Shown here in pieces: positions 50,051 to 63,179 of a stretch of 64,000 nt of DNA (positions are counted from its first letter, which is position 1; each line of letters opens with the position of its first letter). The DNA is taken from assembly GCA_034336665.1 (NCBI GenBank), contig JAPFBE010000002.1, forward strand, positions 76,015,405 to 76,079,404. The letters run 5' to 3'. Source of the stretch: Luscinia megarhynchos. Taxonomy: Eukaryota; Chordata; Aves; Passeriformes; Turdidae. Both the position numbers and the translations under genes were made by a program. The notes beneath the pieces are model-generated. The model was not told the DNA's origin, did no database searches, and was given only the letters and a program-made list of their open reading frames with translations.

Positions 50051-53000
50051 ACCTTGCTGTTAGAAATGGTTAAAACTAAAGCACCAGAATGCCAAAACCT
50101 GCTTTTTTATTCCTTTATAGGTGACAATTCTCAGAAATCCTTAGATAGCCTTTTCTAGTTCAGACAAATATCTCACACTAGCAGATGAATATGGGAAAAG
50201 AATCCTGTTTATTTATCTAAGGACTCTTATCTGGGGTAGAAGGGCAGGCAAAGTAAAAAAACAGAAGAGAAACAGAAACCTTGTAACTGAAGACAAAAGA
50301 ACTAGGAGAAGGGAAAGGCATGTGTTAAAATACCTGTATAAGAAAAGGCATGGCAAAGAGAAAAATCCATTGTAAAATGGATTAAAACAAGATTAAAGCA
50401 ATTAAACCAAGAAGATTAAAGCAGAGCTGAAAGCAACAAAAGGTGTTGAGAAGATAAGAGCGGGCAGCACAGAATGGGGAGAAGTAAAAGCAGCAGCTGT
50501 CTGCAAGAACCAGCAATTTTTAAGCTGGTGCAGCAAGGGTCTAACAAGCAGTACAGCCACATAAAAACTGTAAGAGCCCGTGGCTTGTAGGAACATAAGC
50601 ATTTAGGTTTCAAGAGTCTGGTTTGGCAGGTTGCTTGTGTCACCCTGTCAGAAAGGCTGCTCACTACTGGCTAAAGGGGGATGCCCTGGGTTCTATGAAT
50701 CTCAGTGGTATCCAGATCTGCACGCTCCTTTGGAGATGTCTGGCACTGATGTTTGACTTTCTACAATTCATAAGAGGTTGCATAAGCGTTTACAGAAGTT
50801 TTGATTAGAAAATTCCCTAGTGACAAACACATGTGGCATCCCAGCAACTTCCTGCAGATAATGAAAGTTGTTCACATAGCAACATTATCCCCCAGGAGGA
50901 TAGATTCAAATCCTTACTGGTCTTAACACATTAAAAGTCCCCACACAACAACTACCCTCTGCTAGAATGAAACCTGTCCAAGAGCTGAAGAAGATATTTT
51001 CCTTCTTGATTCCCAGCATAGCTAGTGAAAGAGAAATCAGTGCCCATATGTGTGTCTTATTTCCTCAAGCTGAAAATTCTAATCATTCTTTCTGCCTTCA
51101 TTTAATACAGGTGTGAACCCACTTCCAACTGCATATTTATCCCTATTCTCTTATACTCTCTAAGTGTAGTGAGATGGAAGTTAAGCTGATAAATATATCA
51201 CTGTAAATCCAAACAATTATGGTTTACAGGATATGCATGAGTCTGCTACACTTCTATTTGCCAGCAGATATCCTCCCTCTTCTAAACAAAATAAAAATCG
51301 AATTCTGGCCAAACAGATGGAATATGTGGACATGTCAGTTAGGGCATATTTTAACATGTTCTCTCAAGCATGTTCCTTATTTTGCAGGCTGTGGCTACTC
51401 TGTTTATAAAAAAGTGGTAAGACATTGCCATGCAACTTTCAGGCTGTTAGGATACTCCCTGGCACAGTTTTGAGTCATGTGAATGAGTGCTTGCATGGGC
51501 AGTATCCATGTACAGTTTGGAGCTTAGTAAGGGCTAAAACCCACTCCTGTCAGGCCATTTGAATAATGCTTTGGGCAGTTGCAGAGTTTAACTGTGGGGG
51601 TGTGAGCTATTCTGAGTCAGAGATGGGTCCCTGCCTTGTATTTACTGCTCCACAGAGGTAACCATAGCAGTCATAGTGGTTACAGGGTTATGCAAACTTC
51701 TCATATTAAAGAAAGGCTCTAGTTAAAACATTTTATTTGTGGCTAGATAATCTATTTGCAATTATTTGCCCATGGAGAGACTCTTGTAAGCAGCATTTAT
51801 TTTTCCAGCTAAACCCGGGATGAACACAAAAATCGCATAAAATAAAGACAGAGAGGTATCCTTGCAGCTGCCATTAAAAATCTGGAAGACCTGGACCTGC
51901 CCTCTCCATCGTGCTGCAGATATCCTGTTTCAGGACATTGTGAGTACTAACAGGATATTTAAGGTCATACCACCTAGCTCTGTTTACTATGGCTGCTTTT
52001 CTTTCCCTGATTGCTCTAAATGACTGCTTTTGCTAAAAAACAATCTCCTTCCCACTGACAGTCTTATGGCAGAGAATCTTTTAAGTGGTAAGAGGCAAAT
52101 CACAGTAGTGAGTCATCCAATCAGTCAATCAAGAAAATAGTGAAGATTGGCCATAAAGCAATCTCATGCATGCATATTCCCCATGCTTTGCCCATCAGTG
52201 TCAAAATCAAAATGCAGGTGCATAAATGCTCTTCAGTGACTGCATAGTCATTATCACATAATTTAAATGGTTGATAGGTATGCTCAGTAACATGACTCAC
52301 TCTTCAGATTTCCTGCTCACCAGGGGGAGTATTTTCTTTCTAGATTTTTTTTTTTTTTAATTTGCACTCAATGGTTTTGGAAGAAGTTAACAAAAACGGA
52401 TATACAGCCTGGGGATTCTAGTTTAATGGAACAACAGTAGGCCTCTTCCTTTTTAGTTATCTGCCATTCATGTCTTCTGCATGGAAGAGGTCTTATGTCT
52501 TTTAATCCTTATGTCTTTTAATGTCCACTTTTAATTGTTGATAATTGACATTCAGTGTGACCATTCAAATGCTCACTGCCTCCAATTCTAGGCTCTTCAC
52601 CTACGCAGTTATATCAGGAGTCCCGATTTCCTAGAACTCATGAAGAGTTGGGGTTTGCCAGAAGACAACTCAAAGCCTATGTATCTGCTCTCTGTTCTGG
52701 ATAATGATGTGAAAGGGTGTGTTTCTCTGTGTTGCTTGTATCTTAGTCTGAATAAATTGATTTCATGATTTAGCCATTAAATTTAGATGTCTAGAATTTC
52801 ATACAGAAGTGTAACTTCTACAGTGTTCCCAAATTGTTAAGGCCGATCTAAGGTGCAGTTGTGATACAACCTTACCCCCAGAATGCAGTCACTTGTAGTT
52901 TTTTTTCTGGTCTTTCCTGACACTGAAGCATAGATGAAACTGGCAAACCATTTCAGGGTGCTATCATCATATAAAATTAGTTTTGTGAAAAACCTGTCTG

Positions 53001-56000
53001 CTGTATAAGCTCCATCAGCTGTGTCACTTCAGTTGTCAATGCAGAAACAATGAAATGAGAAGTGTAGAGCACCCAGCTAAATAAGAAGTGGTTTAGATTA
53101 ATTTATAAATAGTTTTGGAAAAGCACTGTGAAGTCAAAATCCAGAAGAAGAATGTAGTATATTCAAATTCAGAGATGCATTATAAATCCACAACACACAT
53201 GGTTTCCTAAATGGCTTTAAAAGGCTGACTCAGGCAGCTGTGACTCCTGTTTAAACTTGTCTGTCCCCTACACAAGAGGCATCATTGGGACTCCACCATG
53301 CAGTGGGAGAACTGGGAGGAGCCCAGGCCCTAGGTAGCTGAAGGATATTGCACTGTAACTTGTCCCTGTAGAATCTTGGAAAGAATCATCCACCATCTCT
53401 GCTTTGGAGCTGGGCCACTGCGTGTCCTGTAGCAGAAAATTCTTCTGTTCAGACAAAAAAAGAAGGGCTCAGCAAGGAGCTCAGTTCCTGAACCTATCTC
53501 CACACACACGAAGAAGCAGACTTGAGTTTCTCTGTGTCAGCTCTGAGGTTGGCTACAAGAAGCTATTCTGACCCATAAGGCACACAGAGGATTTTCTGTG
53601 GCACTATGCCTGACCTGGTAAGCCCACAGCTTGTTAGCTTTGGCACAGCACCAGACCAGCATGGATAAGCAGTTTCTAGTTCTGACCAGCTCAGAGTCTG
53701 AGCAGAACAATACTGGGTCTGTCTGAGCTTGCCTGTGTGCGTTGGGTGCATGGCATTTGATTAAGTGGTGAAAGCCTCCAGTACTGCTCTTTAGACTGTA
53801 TTTAGGTGTGAGCATCAGGCAGTTACAGACAGACACTGAAGGCAGGTAGGACCAAAACCTGGGGACTCCTAGCAGAAAACTTGACATGCCCTTCTACTTC
53901 TCCTCGTCAGTCTTAACCTAACCTGGCAGCCTAACCTGGGAACCAATTGAAAGAAGAAAATGGGGAACTGCTTCAGTCCTGTAAATGAAGCCCTGTACAG
54001 CAGGAATGTAGGAGTTACTGAGATTGAGCACCAGTCAAGGGAAGCTTCAGTGTGCCACATATAGTCTTCCTTTCCAAGTCACTTTTCCATGTTTTTTTGT
54101 TCCCATTAGACTCTTGAACTTCCACCTCAACAGAAGATCATCTTTATTTGCCAGTCGCACATATAATTTCCTGGACTATGAACATGTTAAATTCAAATCC
54201 ACTGCAGCTAAGGCATACAGCTCTTAGCCCTAGGTCTTCCATTTCCTGGTTGCTCATGGGGCCTGCCTTTAAGTCAATATTATGCCTTTCATAGTGACTG
54301 TAGACCTCAGTAAATTCACTTCTGAATTTAGATGGTTATAAGCCTAAATCTGAAGTGCAGAAGAGCTATAAATAAAGATTAGTAGCTATTTCTCCAGAAA
54401 AGACACTTTTGAATCTGGCTATGTATTTAAAATTAGGTTAATACAAAAGATTAAACAATAAGTCAGCCATTAACTTTAGGGACCTGAAGGCTTAGTCAAA
54501 GTTTGAAATCCAGTGAACTGCTATTGGGGCTTTCAAGGGCTTTAAGACACTTCAAAATTTAAGGCAGACAATCAAAGCTTTAGCCTTATCAATAACTAAG
54601 GAGAGAAATTTTGTTCACTAGTTTCTCTTCAAGCCTTCTGCAACTTATGGGGTGCACAGGTCTCTCTGTTTCAGAAGCAGGAAAGGGTGACACTTGTTTT
54701 TCAGCACTTAGACAAGTTCTCAGCCTGGTAACTCTCCTTGAATGTAAAGGTTATTATTTAAAGCACTTTCTTCTTTCTTACAGCAGGAAGAAGTTTTCTA
54801 TTTTCTAGGTCTGTACCCACTGAATTGGGCTGGTTTTACAAAGGCCTCTCTGCTTTGAGTTGGGTAGTGTAAGGTTAGGTACAGAGTCTCAGGAGGGTGT
54901 TTGGTGAAGGGAGGCACAGAACTGCCAAGCTTCTGTAACATAAGCAACCACAGGTGGAAGACAGAGAAGGGGTGCCAATCCTGGGTGTGTACAGAAAATA
55001 CAGTACAGAAATGCAACTGTAGGTTTTTAAAAGAATTCTTGCCAGGAAACATAAGCAGCTAGAGCTTTTAAGCAAGTTAGAAGTGGGATGAGGGGGCGTT
55101 TTTGGATAGCCCTTCTGATCTGTGGTTTATATATTCCATTTAAGGTGTTTATGAAGTATTTTCATAGTCACCTTAAGGCCTCGTGAAAAATTTACTTCAA
55201 CTTTTGGCTCCTTTGCTGAAAGTAAAAATGTCTTTTTTGTCATCTTGGCATGCCCCTATATTTTGCTTTTCTGTGAGATACATACTTTGTGTAGTAATGT
55301 TTTGGCTCATTCTCTATTGTGTCTCCTATAAAATTCCATTATTAAGTGTATTCTCTTTATTTTAGAACTTACATGAGCGTAAACTCATTATATATTATTT
55401 CCCTTTAAATATCTACAGCTTTGATCCCTTTATTTTGTACTGTTGGCTGGTCCAAATACTTTAGTGTTACCTGGAGACAGGGAATGGGAGCAACAGTTTT
55501 ATCTTCCTCTAAATCATTTAGGTGCATACTGAATGCATTAGGCTCAAACCTTCCCCTCTTTTTAATGTATTCCACTAATGGTTGAAAGGCATTTAAAAAA
55601 TGTATTTAGTTTTGCCATCACATTGTGGCCAGTTTTTTCACTATCTTACTAATATTGGAGTCTGTATTTCAGTTTCCCCTTTTAAATTTTACTTAATTCA
55701 GCTGCAACAACTTTCATCAATTATTTAATATAAGTACTTTGAGGCATTCCAAGGGAGTTACTTACACTTATCCCAGTGTCTTAACTGGGATACAGACTAA
55801 GAAATAATCACTATATGGTGTATTGGATATAGATCTTCTTTGACAGATTATAATAATGTAAACTCGCTTTTATAAAAAAAAAGTAGATTTTGCATAATTT
55901 TAAAAGTGTACATGGACATGGGACAATTGTATGTTCATCAAAGTGATTTACTCTTGGCCTTTAGATTGCCTATGTTCAGATTGATTTGGGATAGAAGACA

Positions 56001-59000
56001 CCATTTGAAGGCCTGGTTTGAAGGAAAGGGTGACAAGGATATTTCATTTGAGCATTTACTTATCAAGGTTTTAGTATTTTCATGTATGCAGAAAAATTAT
56101 CTTTATACTTCTCAGCTCCACCATGGACAAACTTTCTTGTTGCTAGACAGAAATACGAGTAGTGTTCACAACAAACTTGGGCTGGAAATGTATTAACCAA
56201 ACACTCTCTGAAATGAGCAGCTGTGAAGATACTATGGACAGTACCTTGGAGCTACAGCCACCCAAATCCTGTCACTTCTGGCCCTGCTCCACCACATGAG
56301 CAGCCCCATTCTGTTCCAGCTCTGTACTTTAGTTATTACTATTAAAGTCAAGCAGTGTACAAAATGAATAAAAACATCACAAACCAGCCTGCAGAGTTTC
56401 TTTTCCGTTTCTTATAATCCTTAGCATTTAATTAAAGAAAATTCCATTCCTCTTCCATCCAAAACTATTACAAGTGTGGTAGGTTACATCTAATCAGAAC
56501 ACAGTTGCAAAACATAGTTATTTTGCAGTTGTGAGTCAAACTTTTCAAAGCAATTTTAAAAGAAACTTCAAGCTGTGATAAGTTAAATATGGCCCATTAT
56601 CAGGACTTGAATTGTAAAGAATATATAACAGGTGGCCTTAAAAGAAAGAAAAATTTTAAAAATTATTTCCTTTGAGATTTAATGAGATTTCTTTTAAAGG
56701 ACTATGAACTTTGTAAAGATGAAAAAATTGGAGAAGAAATGTTCTTTGTTTTGGTTATTCTGAATTTACTAATGTATTTTTTCATTTTTAAATAACTGGT
56801 GAGATAAAGATATTTGAAATATCAGAGTTATGATATTTGTGTCTGAGAGATAAATTTTAACCACATCCTGCAGTTAACCTCTCTCTGAGTGTTAATTCTC
56901 ATGCAGGTCTACATTGATGCATTAATACTTTGTAAAAATAATGTCCTCTAGTAAACCTACTGAAGGAATTAAACAAAAAAGCAAAAAACTAAGAAATCCC
57001 ACATATTGTAGCCCACATACTTCTACATCCTTAAATTAAATACCCCATTTGACTTTTTCAACTTATGTGGAAGGGACAAGGGTGCAGTTTTCTGGATACC
57101 AACCTACTTATACCCATATACAAATACATATGCATCTAAAGTCAAGAAATATTCATTCAGGCACACTAAAGCACTAAGCCCCAAAGAAATAAAAAAAGAC
57201 CAACTGAGGAAAAGCAAAAGATGCAAAACCCCAAAGCAGTTAAAGCTAAAACAAATTTAAAAATCAGGAAAAATAAAGGTTATAAATGAACTATATGCAT
57301 TTTTATTTTAGCAGCCTGTTTTATTTATTTATTTAGAGCTGCTTTTTATTTTTTTGTAGCAACAAAAGCCATACTATAGGTTTGTAACTTTGAATTATCT
57401 CATAAATTCACATGGCAAAATGTTACTGCTTTTTCTAGGCTCTAATATTTGTGCTCTGAAAACAATCAGTTTTCATAAAAGCTGTTCCTTCTGCATGTCC
57501 ATAGGAAGAAAGTGATAAAATTGTCAGGAGGCCTTTCCTTTAAGGAATAGAAATGCATTTGTGGAGAGGGCTACAAGCCTTTTTTTAAAAGTTTGGGATT
57601 ACTTACCAAAAAGCCCATATAAATCAGATTTATGTAGCATGTCTTTAGGCATGCCAAGGCCCCTGAACCTACTGAAGCTGAAATACTTCAAAAGTTTTCA
57701 CGAACTTGCCATTTTACTCAGACAGTATATGCTGTTTTCCTTGGTGCTTAATCTAGTTTAAAAATGAGGGATTTCATGCACTTAGCTATCATGTCCAAAA
57801 TCAACTTTCTCACACAGTTGAAATACAAACATTGGTTTTCTTAGCTGTCCTGAACTTGGTATGTGTTATATGGAATGCAATTGCACTCTGTGACAGTGGA
57901 ATTGAGAAATTTGTCTTTTCCCATGTCAATCTTGCCAGTGATCTGATTATATTGTATATCCAGGATATTAAACTGGAAGACAGACCCTACCAGGAACCCT
58001 AGATTCTAGCTTGCTTGGAGCAGCATTAATGCATTCTCTCTGGAAAGCTATCTTGTTAACACCTGCTGTGTTTATTAAAAATATATATATTAAAACCCCA
58101 TATGATTTTTACTCACTTAAAATAGTAGTATTGTAGGTCTGGCTGTCTAATAATAATATGGAGGCATTTAGTTGAGAAGTTTTACATCTTTGACAAAATA
58201 TCTGATATAACTGAAAAGGCAATATGTTATAAGGCCTACAAGCCTCTCTGCAAATGACATAGGTAATAAGTAATAAGAAATAAGAATCCATAGGAAATAA
58301 TTAATTGCTCAGGACCAAGATTCTAAATTAAATTGAGAAAAAAAAAATCTTTGTGAATATTTCACACTTAGGTCAATCTTAATTCAATTTTAAAATATAG
58401 TTATGATGTGAGCTATCAGTTAGATTCCTAAATTTACAAGGCAGATTGTGCAAGATGACACACATAGAGACAATAATGCTTATCAGCCTCCTCTTCCACA
58501 TGATCCTCCCACCAATCCCCTACCATTTCCCAGGGTTCCAGTTCCAAGACCTTGTGAGCTCAGGATAATGCAGGGTTCCCCTTGCCCTTGCAGATGTGCC
58601 TGAGCAGTGGCAGACTGCATCTTCTCTCTCCCTATCCTAAGGCTGCAAAGTGGTACCAGCTTGGGGTGCAGAGGATTCATTAGTCTTTTGGTTTAAATGT
58701 GTAAAGTCCACAACCCATTTAGAATCTGTGGCATTAGCAGGAATAGGTAGATATGTTTTGTGATGATGGGAGGAAACTTAGCATAATCTGTAGTGACTTG
58801 GAAGCTCCTTATCAACTATGGACTGAAACAAGCAATTTTGGGAGAAATGTGGTCTGGCAATGCATTAATAGTGCTGGCATAATTTGATTACTTCAGAATG
58901 AAATACTGAAAGAGACAGTTGCAAAATAGCAGGTAATAGAAATGTCTGTTTTCATATGTAAATTAAATCAAAACAACAGAACAATTAGAAATAGGCTTTT

Positions 59001-59380
59001 GAAGGCAGCTGAGATGGCCAATAACAGTTCTTTCCTTTCAGAAAAGACCTGACAAAGAAAATAAGCTCTTAAGTAAATACGCATTTTTACCTAGTGCAAC
59101 CATGAGTTTTATTCAAATCCTAAGTATTGTCATCATGTTTGCATGCACCATAGTGCTGAAAGGCATTTACAGTTTTTGCTGGGGTCAGTGGACAGGAAAC
59201 ATCACATGTTTCAGTAGAAAGTTTCAGTCTCTTCCAACAAAGTTGATGGCTGTATCAAAAATAACTTCACATTGGCCATTTGTTGCTGCCTTCATTATCA
59301 TCTGTAAAAAGTCCCCTGTAGCACAGCTATGTGCATATTTATGGTTCTCTACTTCTCTAGCACTGATATCCCCCAGCAAT
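50051..59380. other. Long non-coding stretch
   Basis: No recognised gene or repeat family in over 9 kb. It contains a 16-bp-period duplication (CTTATGTCTTTTAAT at 52492-52506 and 52508-52522), a T run near 52347-52360 and a GC-richer block at about 53.23-54.06 kb. In that block CTAACCTGG is repeated at 53918-53926 and 53931-53939. The 116-codon minus-strand frame at 53537-53887 has no recognised domain. Confidence 0.45.
52492..52522 (+). repeat. 15-bp direct duplication
   Basis: CTTATGTCTTTTAAT occurs twice with a one-base gap. A local slippage product. Confidence 0.9.
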
Positions 59381-59383
59381 CTA

Positions 59384-59760
59384 GACCAGGCTGCTCTGGA
59401 GCCCCTACCCAAACCCTCTGCCCCAGGAATCAGTCCAAGGCCACTGCCCTCAATACCTGAGTTGAGCTGTAGGATTATTTATTTACCTGCAGCCCTGTCC
59501 CCCACACGGACATCAGACACATCTTCTGGATGACCCTCTCCTGTGTTTTGTACCTTGTCCTCAGTGCTGTCTTTAGCTCTGTCACCTTGTCATGCTCTGG
59601 GACCCCCGTTACCTCGTGGCCCTTGTTGAGCCCCTTGTCCTGTCAGCAGCCCCTGGCTCTCCCTGCTCAGCCCCAGGGGTGCCCTGTCCAGTCAGCACCC
59701 CCAGCTCTGCCCTCCTGCCCCCTCACTGAGCCCCGACATCGAGTGCGTTCCCATTTGTTG
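59384..59760. other. GC-rich insert with imperfect tandem repeat
   Basis: An abrupt C/T-rich, GC-rich block in AT-rich surroundings. From about 59634 an approximately 50-bp unit is repeated imperfectly. Copy one is CTTGTCCTGTCAGCAGCCCC...CTCAGCCCC (59634-59674) and copy two is CCCTGTCCAGTCAGCACCCCC...CTGAGCCCC (59682-59734), with a looser relation further left. I do not recognise the family. The block also explains the proline-, leucine- and serine-rich frames here. Confidence 0.55.
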
Positions 59761-61049
59761 TAGCTCTTCAGTGATCTCTCCACAACCATAATGAACAGAA
59801 GGCTGTCCTGTGAGGAATTCAGAGAGGTGTGCTCGTCTTGGAGTCGTGTCATTGAAAACAAAATAGTGTTTGAGTTCAGTTACAGAAGATAAGAAGACAG
59901 AGTCAGAAATTCAGAAAGGTCAGAAATTGATTTATGGCAGTGAAGATGATCTCTATTCTTTGGCTGGATGCTTTCCCATTTTACTTAAGATTTGAAATGT
60001 TGATAAATAACCTATGCATTAAGTGAACAAACTTAAAAAAAAAGCTGCATATCTCTGAAATGAAATTATTTTAACTGTTTCTGTTCAGAAGAGGTTATTT
60101 GGAAAAGAAGTCTGAACTTGCAATTAAGTTCTGATTCAAAGACAGTGAAACTTGTAAAAAGATCTCTGTAGTGTTATTGACTAGAACTTAGGCACACATT
60201 CTGGTATTTGTATAACATAAATGTCTGATTTAAAGATGGAATATAAAATATCTTTAAATTACTTCAGTAGTTTAAGAAATTCCTCTAGGTACTACAAGTA
60301 AAACTAAATTAAATAGTATGAAGCTACACCTTTCTTAGCAGTTACTGTAATTACAACATTCACACACTATGAACTTGATGGTCCAGTGTTGGAGAACTTC
60401 TGTGGGTACTCTTGTAAATACTGTATACCTTTGAGCACAGTACATGTGTGAACTTAGGGAAAACCACAGAACTACAGACTAAAGGCAATAAAGAACACTA
60501 GGGGTCAAAATAAAATTCTCTTCATGATAAAAGCTCAAAACCAGCCACAGATGGTAGGATGTCAACAACAGTGAAAAAAAAGGAATTAATGCTCAAGAAA
60601 TGTTAATATTCTCTAATTAGGAATAAGCAGAATGCTATATGTGTAGATTAGGAAAATGAAATGATTTTTCAGGCCATTACAAGCCCCAGGGAATAGGAAA
60701 AGGTCTTCCACTATAGATATACATGTTTCATCTGATTATCTAAATAATATGAACCAAAAAGTCCAGGAGGAAATGGGTGAGTCTTACATGCTAATGTGGG
60801 ACCAGTAGATTCTAAGGGAATTTTGCAAAATTAGAAAAATATTTTGCCAGGAATGTAAAGAAGAGAGAAGGCATGCTATAGTCCAGTTGGATTATCAGTG
60901 CAAACATTGCCAGGTGGGGGAGTTGGAGGGGGAGACTAGGAAAACAAATATAACAGAGTAGTGATTTAATTAAGAATCAAATTTATTATAAATTCTAACC
61001 AGTTGTCTTAGTTATAAAACTGCAAGAAACTGTCAAGAAAACACTAAAC

Positions 61050-61093
61050 ACAAAAAACCAAAACCAAAAACCACAGAAAACCAAACCAAACCA
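61050..61093. repeat. (CCAAA)n-like simple repeat
   Basis: Irregular CCAAA/CCAAAA units. The type is common at old element tails, but no element is seen beside it. Confidence 0.8.
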
Positions 61094-61980
61094 GATCTAT
61101 TGAGTTATTTTCATGCTTTCCTAAGAAAATATTGATTCCTAAACTTAAGGGTCTAGATATAATATACCTTAATTTTGTGTAGGCTTTTGTTTTACTTTTA
61201 ATTCTTAATCTGTAAAGACAAGTAGATGGAGGACTATCTGAAGCAGTTTTCCATAGAAAGTTACTGAGTTATGAGATTCTGAGTAAACTCTGAAAAATTC
61301 TTCAGGCCTTGATACTTGGTCCAGCCTAATTAGTGTTCCTCGTGTAAATCAAAAGTGCAGAACATCTGCTGGAAAATGGCTCAACATATATATCATTGTA
61401 TAAAAGGTAATATTACATCACATTAGGCAAAATTCATTATCATGCTGGAGAATATAACCAATATGTATAGAAAATTGAAAAAGAGTAGATTTTCTTGATT
61501 GATCCATTCTGAAATAATGTGAAATGTAGATTGCATTTACTTTTTATTTATTTTAATTTATTTCATCTCTTTTTATATGTTTTTACATGTTTATAAGTAC
61601 ACTCTAGAATCAGGCCATAAAGGCATTGTCTCAGGCCAAATTGTAAAACTGTGGGATAACATTTAACATTTTCTATAAATTTATTTTTCTTCTTTTAAGA
61701 CAAACATTTATTTTGGAGTTTTAACAACAGAATTATAGCCACAAGAATCTTTTCTCTTAAAACTTTTTATAAATGGTTATTTTATCTTGTTCAGGCTTCA
61801 TTTTTTAGAAGGCTTTATAAGTTACTGTACATGTATTTATTCAACATCTGTTTTCAAGTAGTATAATAGAGTAAACATAGAGTTAAGATGTCAGCTTTTC
61901 TTTTGTTTTTATCTGGAAGGATGGTTATAGTGTCACCTCACTGTTGCATTTTCTTACAGCCTCACTAGTATCAAAAGAGT

Positions 61981-62028
61981 CCCTCCCACTCCCTTCCTTC
62001 CTTCCCTTTGCAGCCATCCCTCCCTCCA
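61981..62028. repeat. CCTT/CCCT pyrimidine tract
   Basis: Almost purely pyrimidine on the plus strand, with CCTT units at its centre. Low-complexity sequence. Confidence 0.85.
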
Positions 62029-62739
62029 TCTGCATTCCCACAGCCTCCCTTCCAGCTGAGTGATGCACATCTTTTCTTTGGGCTGCATCCAGACACTGTG
62101 ACCTGCCTGGATCAGGTAACCTCGGTAACTCAGCAAAACCAAAGCTAAACTAAATAATTTTCTGACAATTGGCTCAAATGCATTGGCTCATTACGCAGTC
62201 AGATGGGGACCAGATCAAGAGCAAGTATCCAAAATCATAAAAGAGAGAGCATGAATGGGAGTGGTGACAGTGGCTTCTCCACCTTAGCAACAAGGAAATG
62301 TTAGGTCAGCTCTTCCATAGGATTGTACCCATTTGCTGTTCTTGGATGTTTGCCCTCTGAATCCTCCTCTAAGCCAATCTCCACCAATTTTTGCTTTTAT
62401 ATTGATGGAATTTTTTCTCCTTTCTTCATCTACTAAAAGTACAATGTGTTTGCTGCAGCACAAGATAAGCACCTGTATGAACAATCAAAAGAAGAGGCAA
62501 AGAAGGCCAAGCCTACTGATCAGACTATGACTTTAAATTATAAGGCCAAAGTGTTTGGAAATTACTACTTGTTTACATATTACTTTTTCCTCAGAACCTA
62601 ATATCATACTCTTTTTTCTTCTAGCATCCTAAGGTATAGAGCTACCAAACTTCAAAATTGTTAATATGTTCATATTTCCCCCCGAATATCTCTGTCTTCC
62701 TAGCCTCTTTTGAAAATCACAGCCATAATATATTCCATA

Positions 62740-63179
62740 TGTCATGGTTTAGGAATGGTAGCCCTCAGTTTAGAGTTCCCACTGAAGGACTCCCACCATG
62801 CTGCTTACTCACTTTCCCATTCCCCTCCCTTTCCCCTTGCAGCAGGCTGGAGAGAACTGGAGGCACAGAAGGTAAAGATCAGGAGCTGAGATAATAAAAT
62901 GTTAGCAATTAAATAAGAGTATGGACAGTAACAGCAATAATATTAATAAGAGAGTGCAGAAGAAGGCAAGTGATTCACAATGGTTGCTCACCATGCAGGA
63001 CAGGACCTTACCCTGGCTGATTTCCTCATCATACCTGCCAGAAGGAGCCCCTTCCTTCCCTGTCCACTCTGCACCATGTGAGGTGATACAGAATAACCAC
63101 CAGGACCTAGCCATGCTCCTTCTGGAAAAGGACCTACTGCAAAAATTAACCCCTTCCTGGCTGGATCCAGGAAGATTGT
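62740..63179 (-). mobile_element. ERVL-type LTR, minus strand
   Basis: In sense (minus strand) it starts near 63179 with GGATCCAGCCAGGAAGGGG and TTAATTTTTGCAGTAGG. A TTATTAATATTATTGCTGTTA block and ATTTTATTATCTCAGCTCCTGA follow, and it ends CATTCCTAAACCATGACA at 62740. The 3' end is clean. It shares its end block and the TTATTAATA..TGCTGTTA block with the LTR at 2.53-2.89 kb, which lies in the other orientation. The 5' end is probably trimmed or mutated: the expected terminal TG is not clear, and the left flank CCATA is not repeated on the right. Frames across it (78, 86 and 70 codons) are by-products. Confidence 0.72.

Larger units (their letters stand above)
59761..62739. other. AT-rich non-coding stretch
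   Basis: No gene or repeat family recognised. It contains a CCAAA-type simple repeat at 61050-61093 and a pyrimidine tract at 61981-62028. Confidence 0.55.

Noticed and set aside
59102..59533. 143-codon frame beginning with a signal-peptide-like stretch
   Set aside because: The second half runs into the GC-rich block of low complexity, so the apparent protein is a chimera of unrelated DNA.
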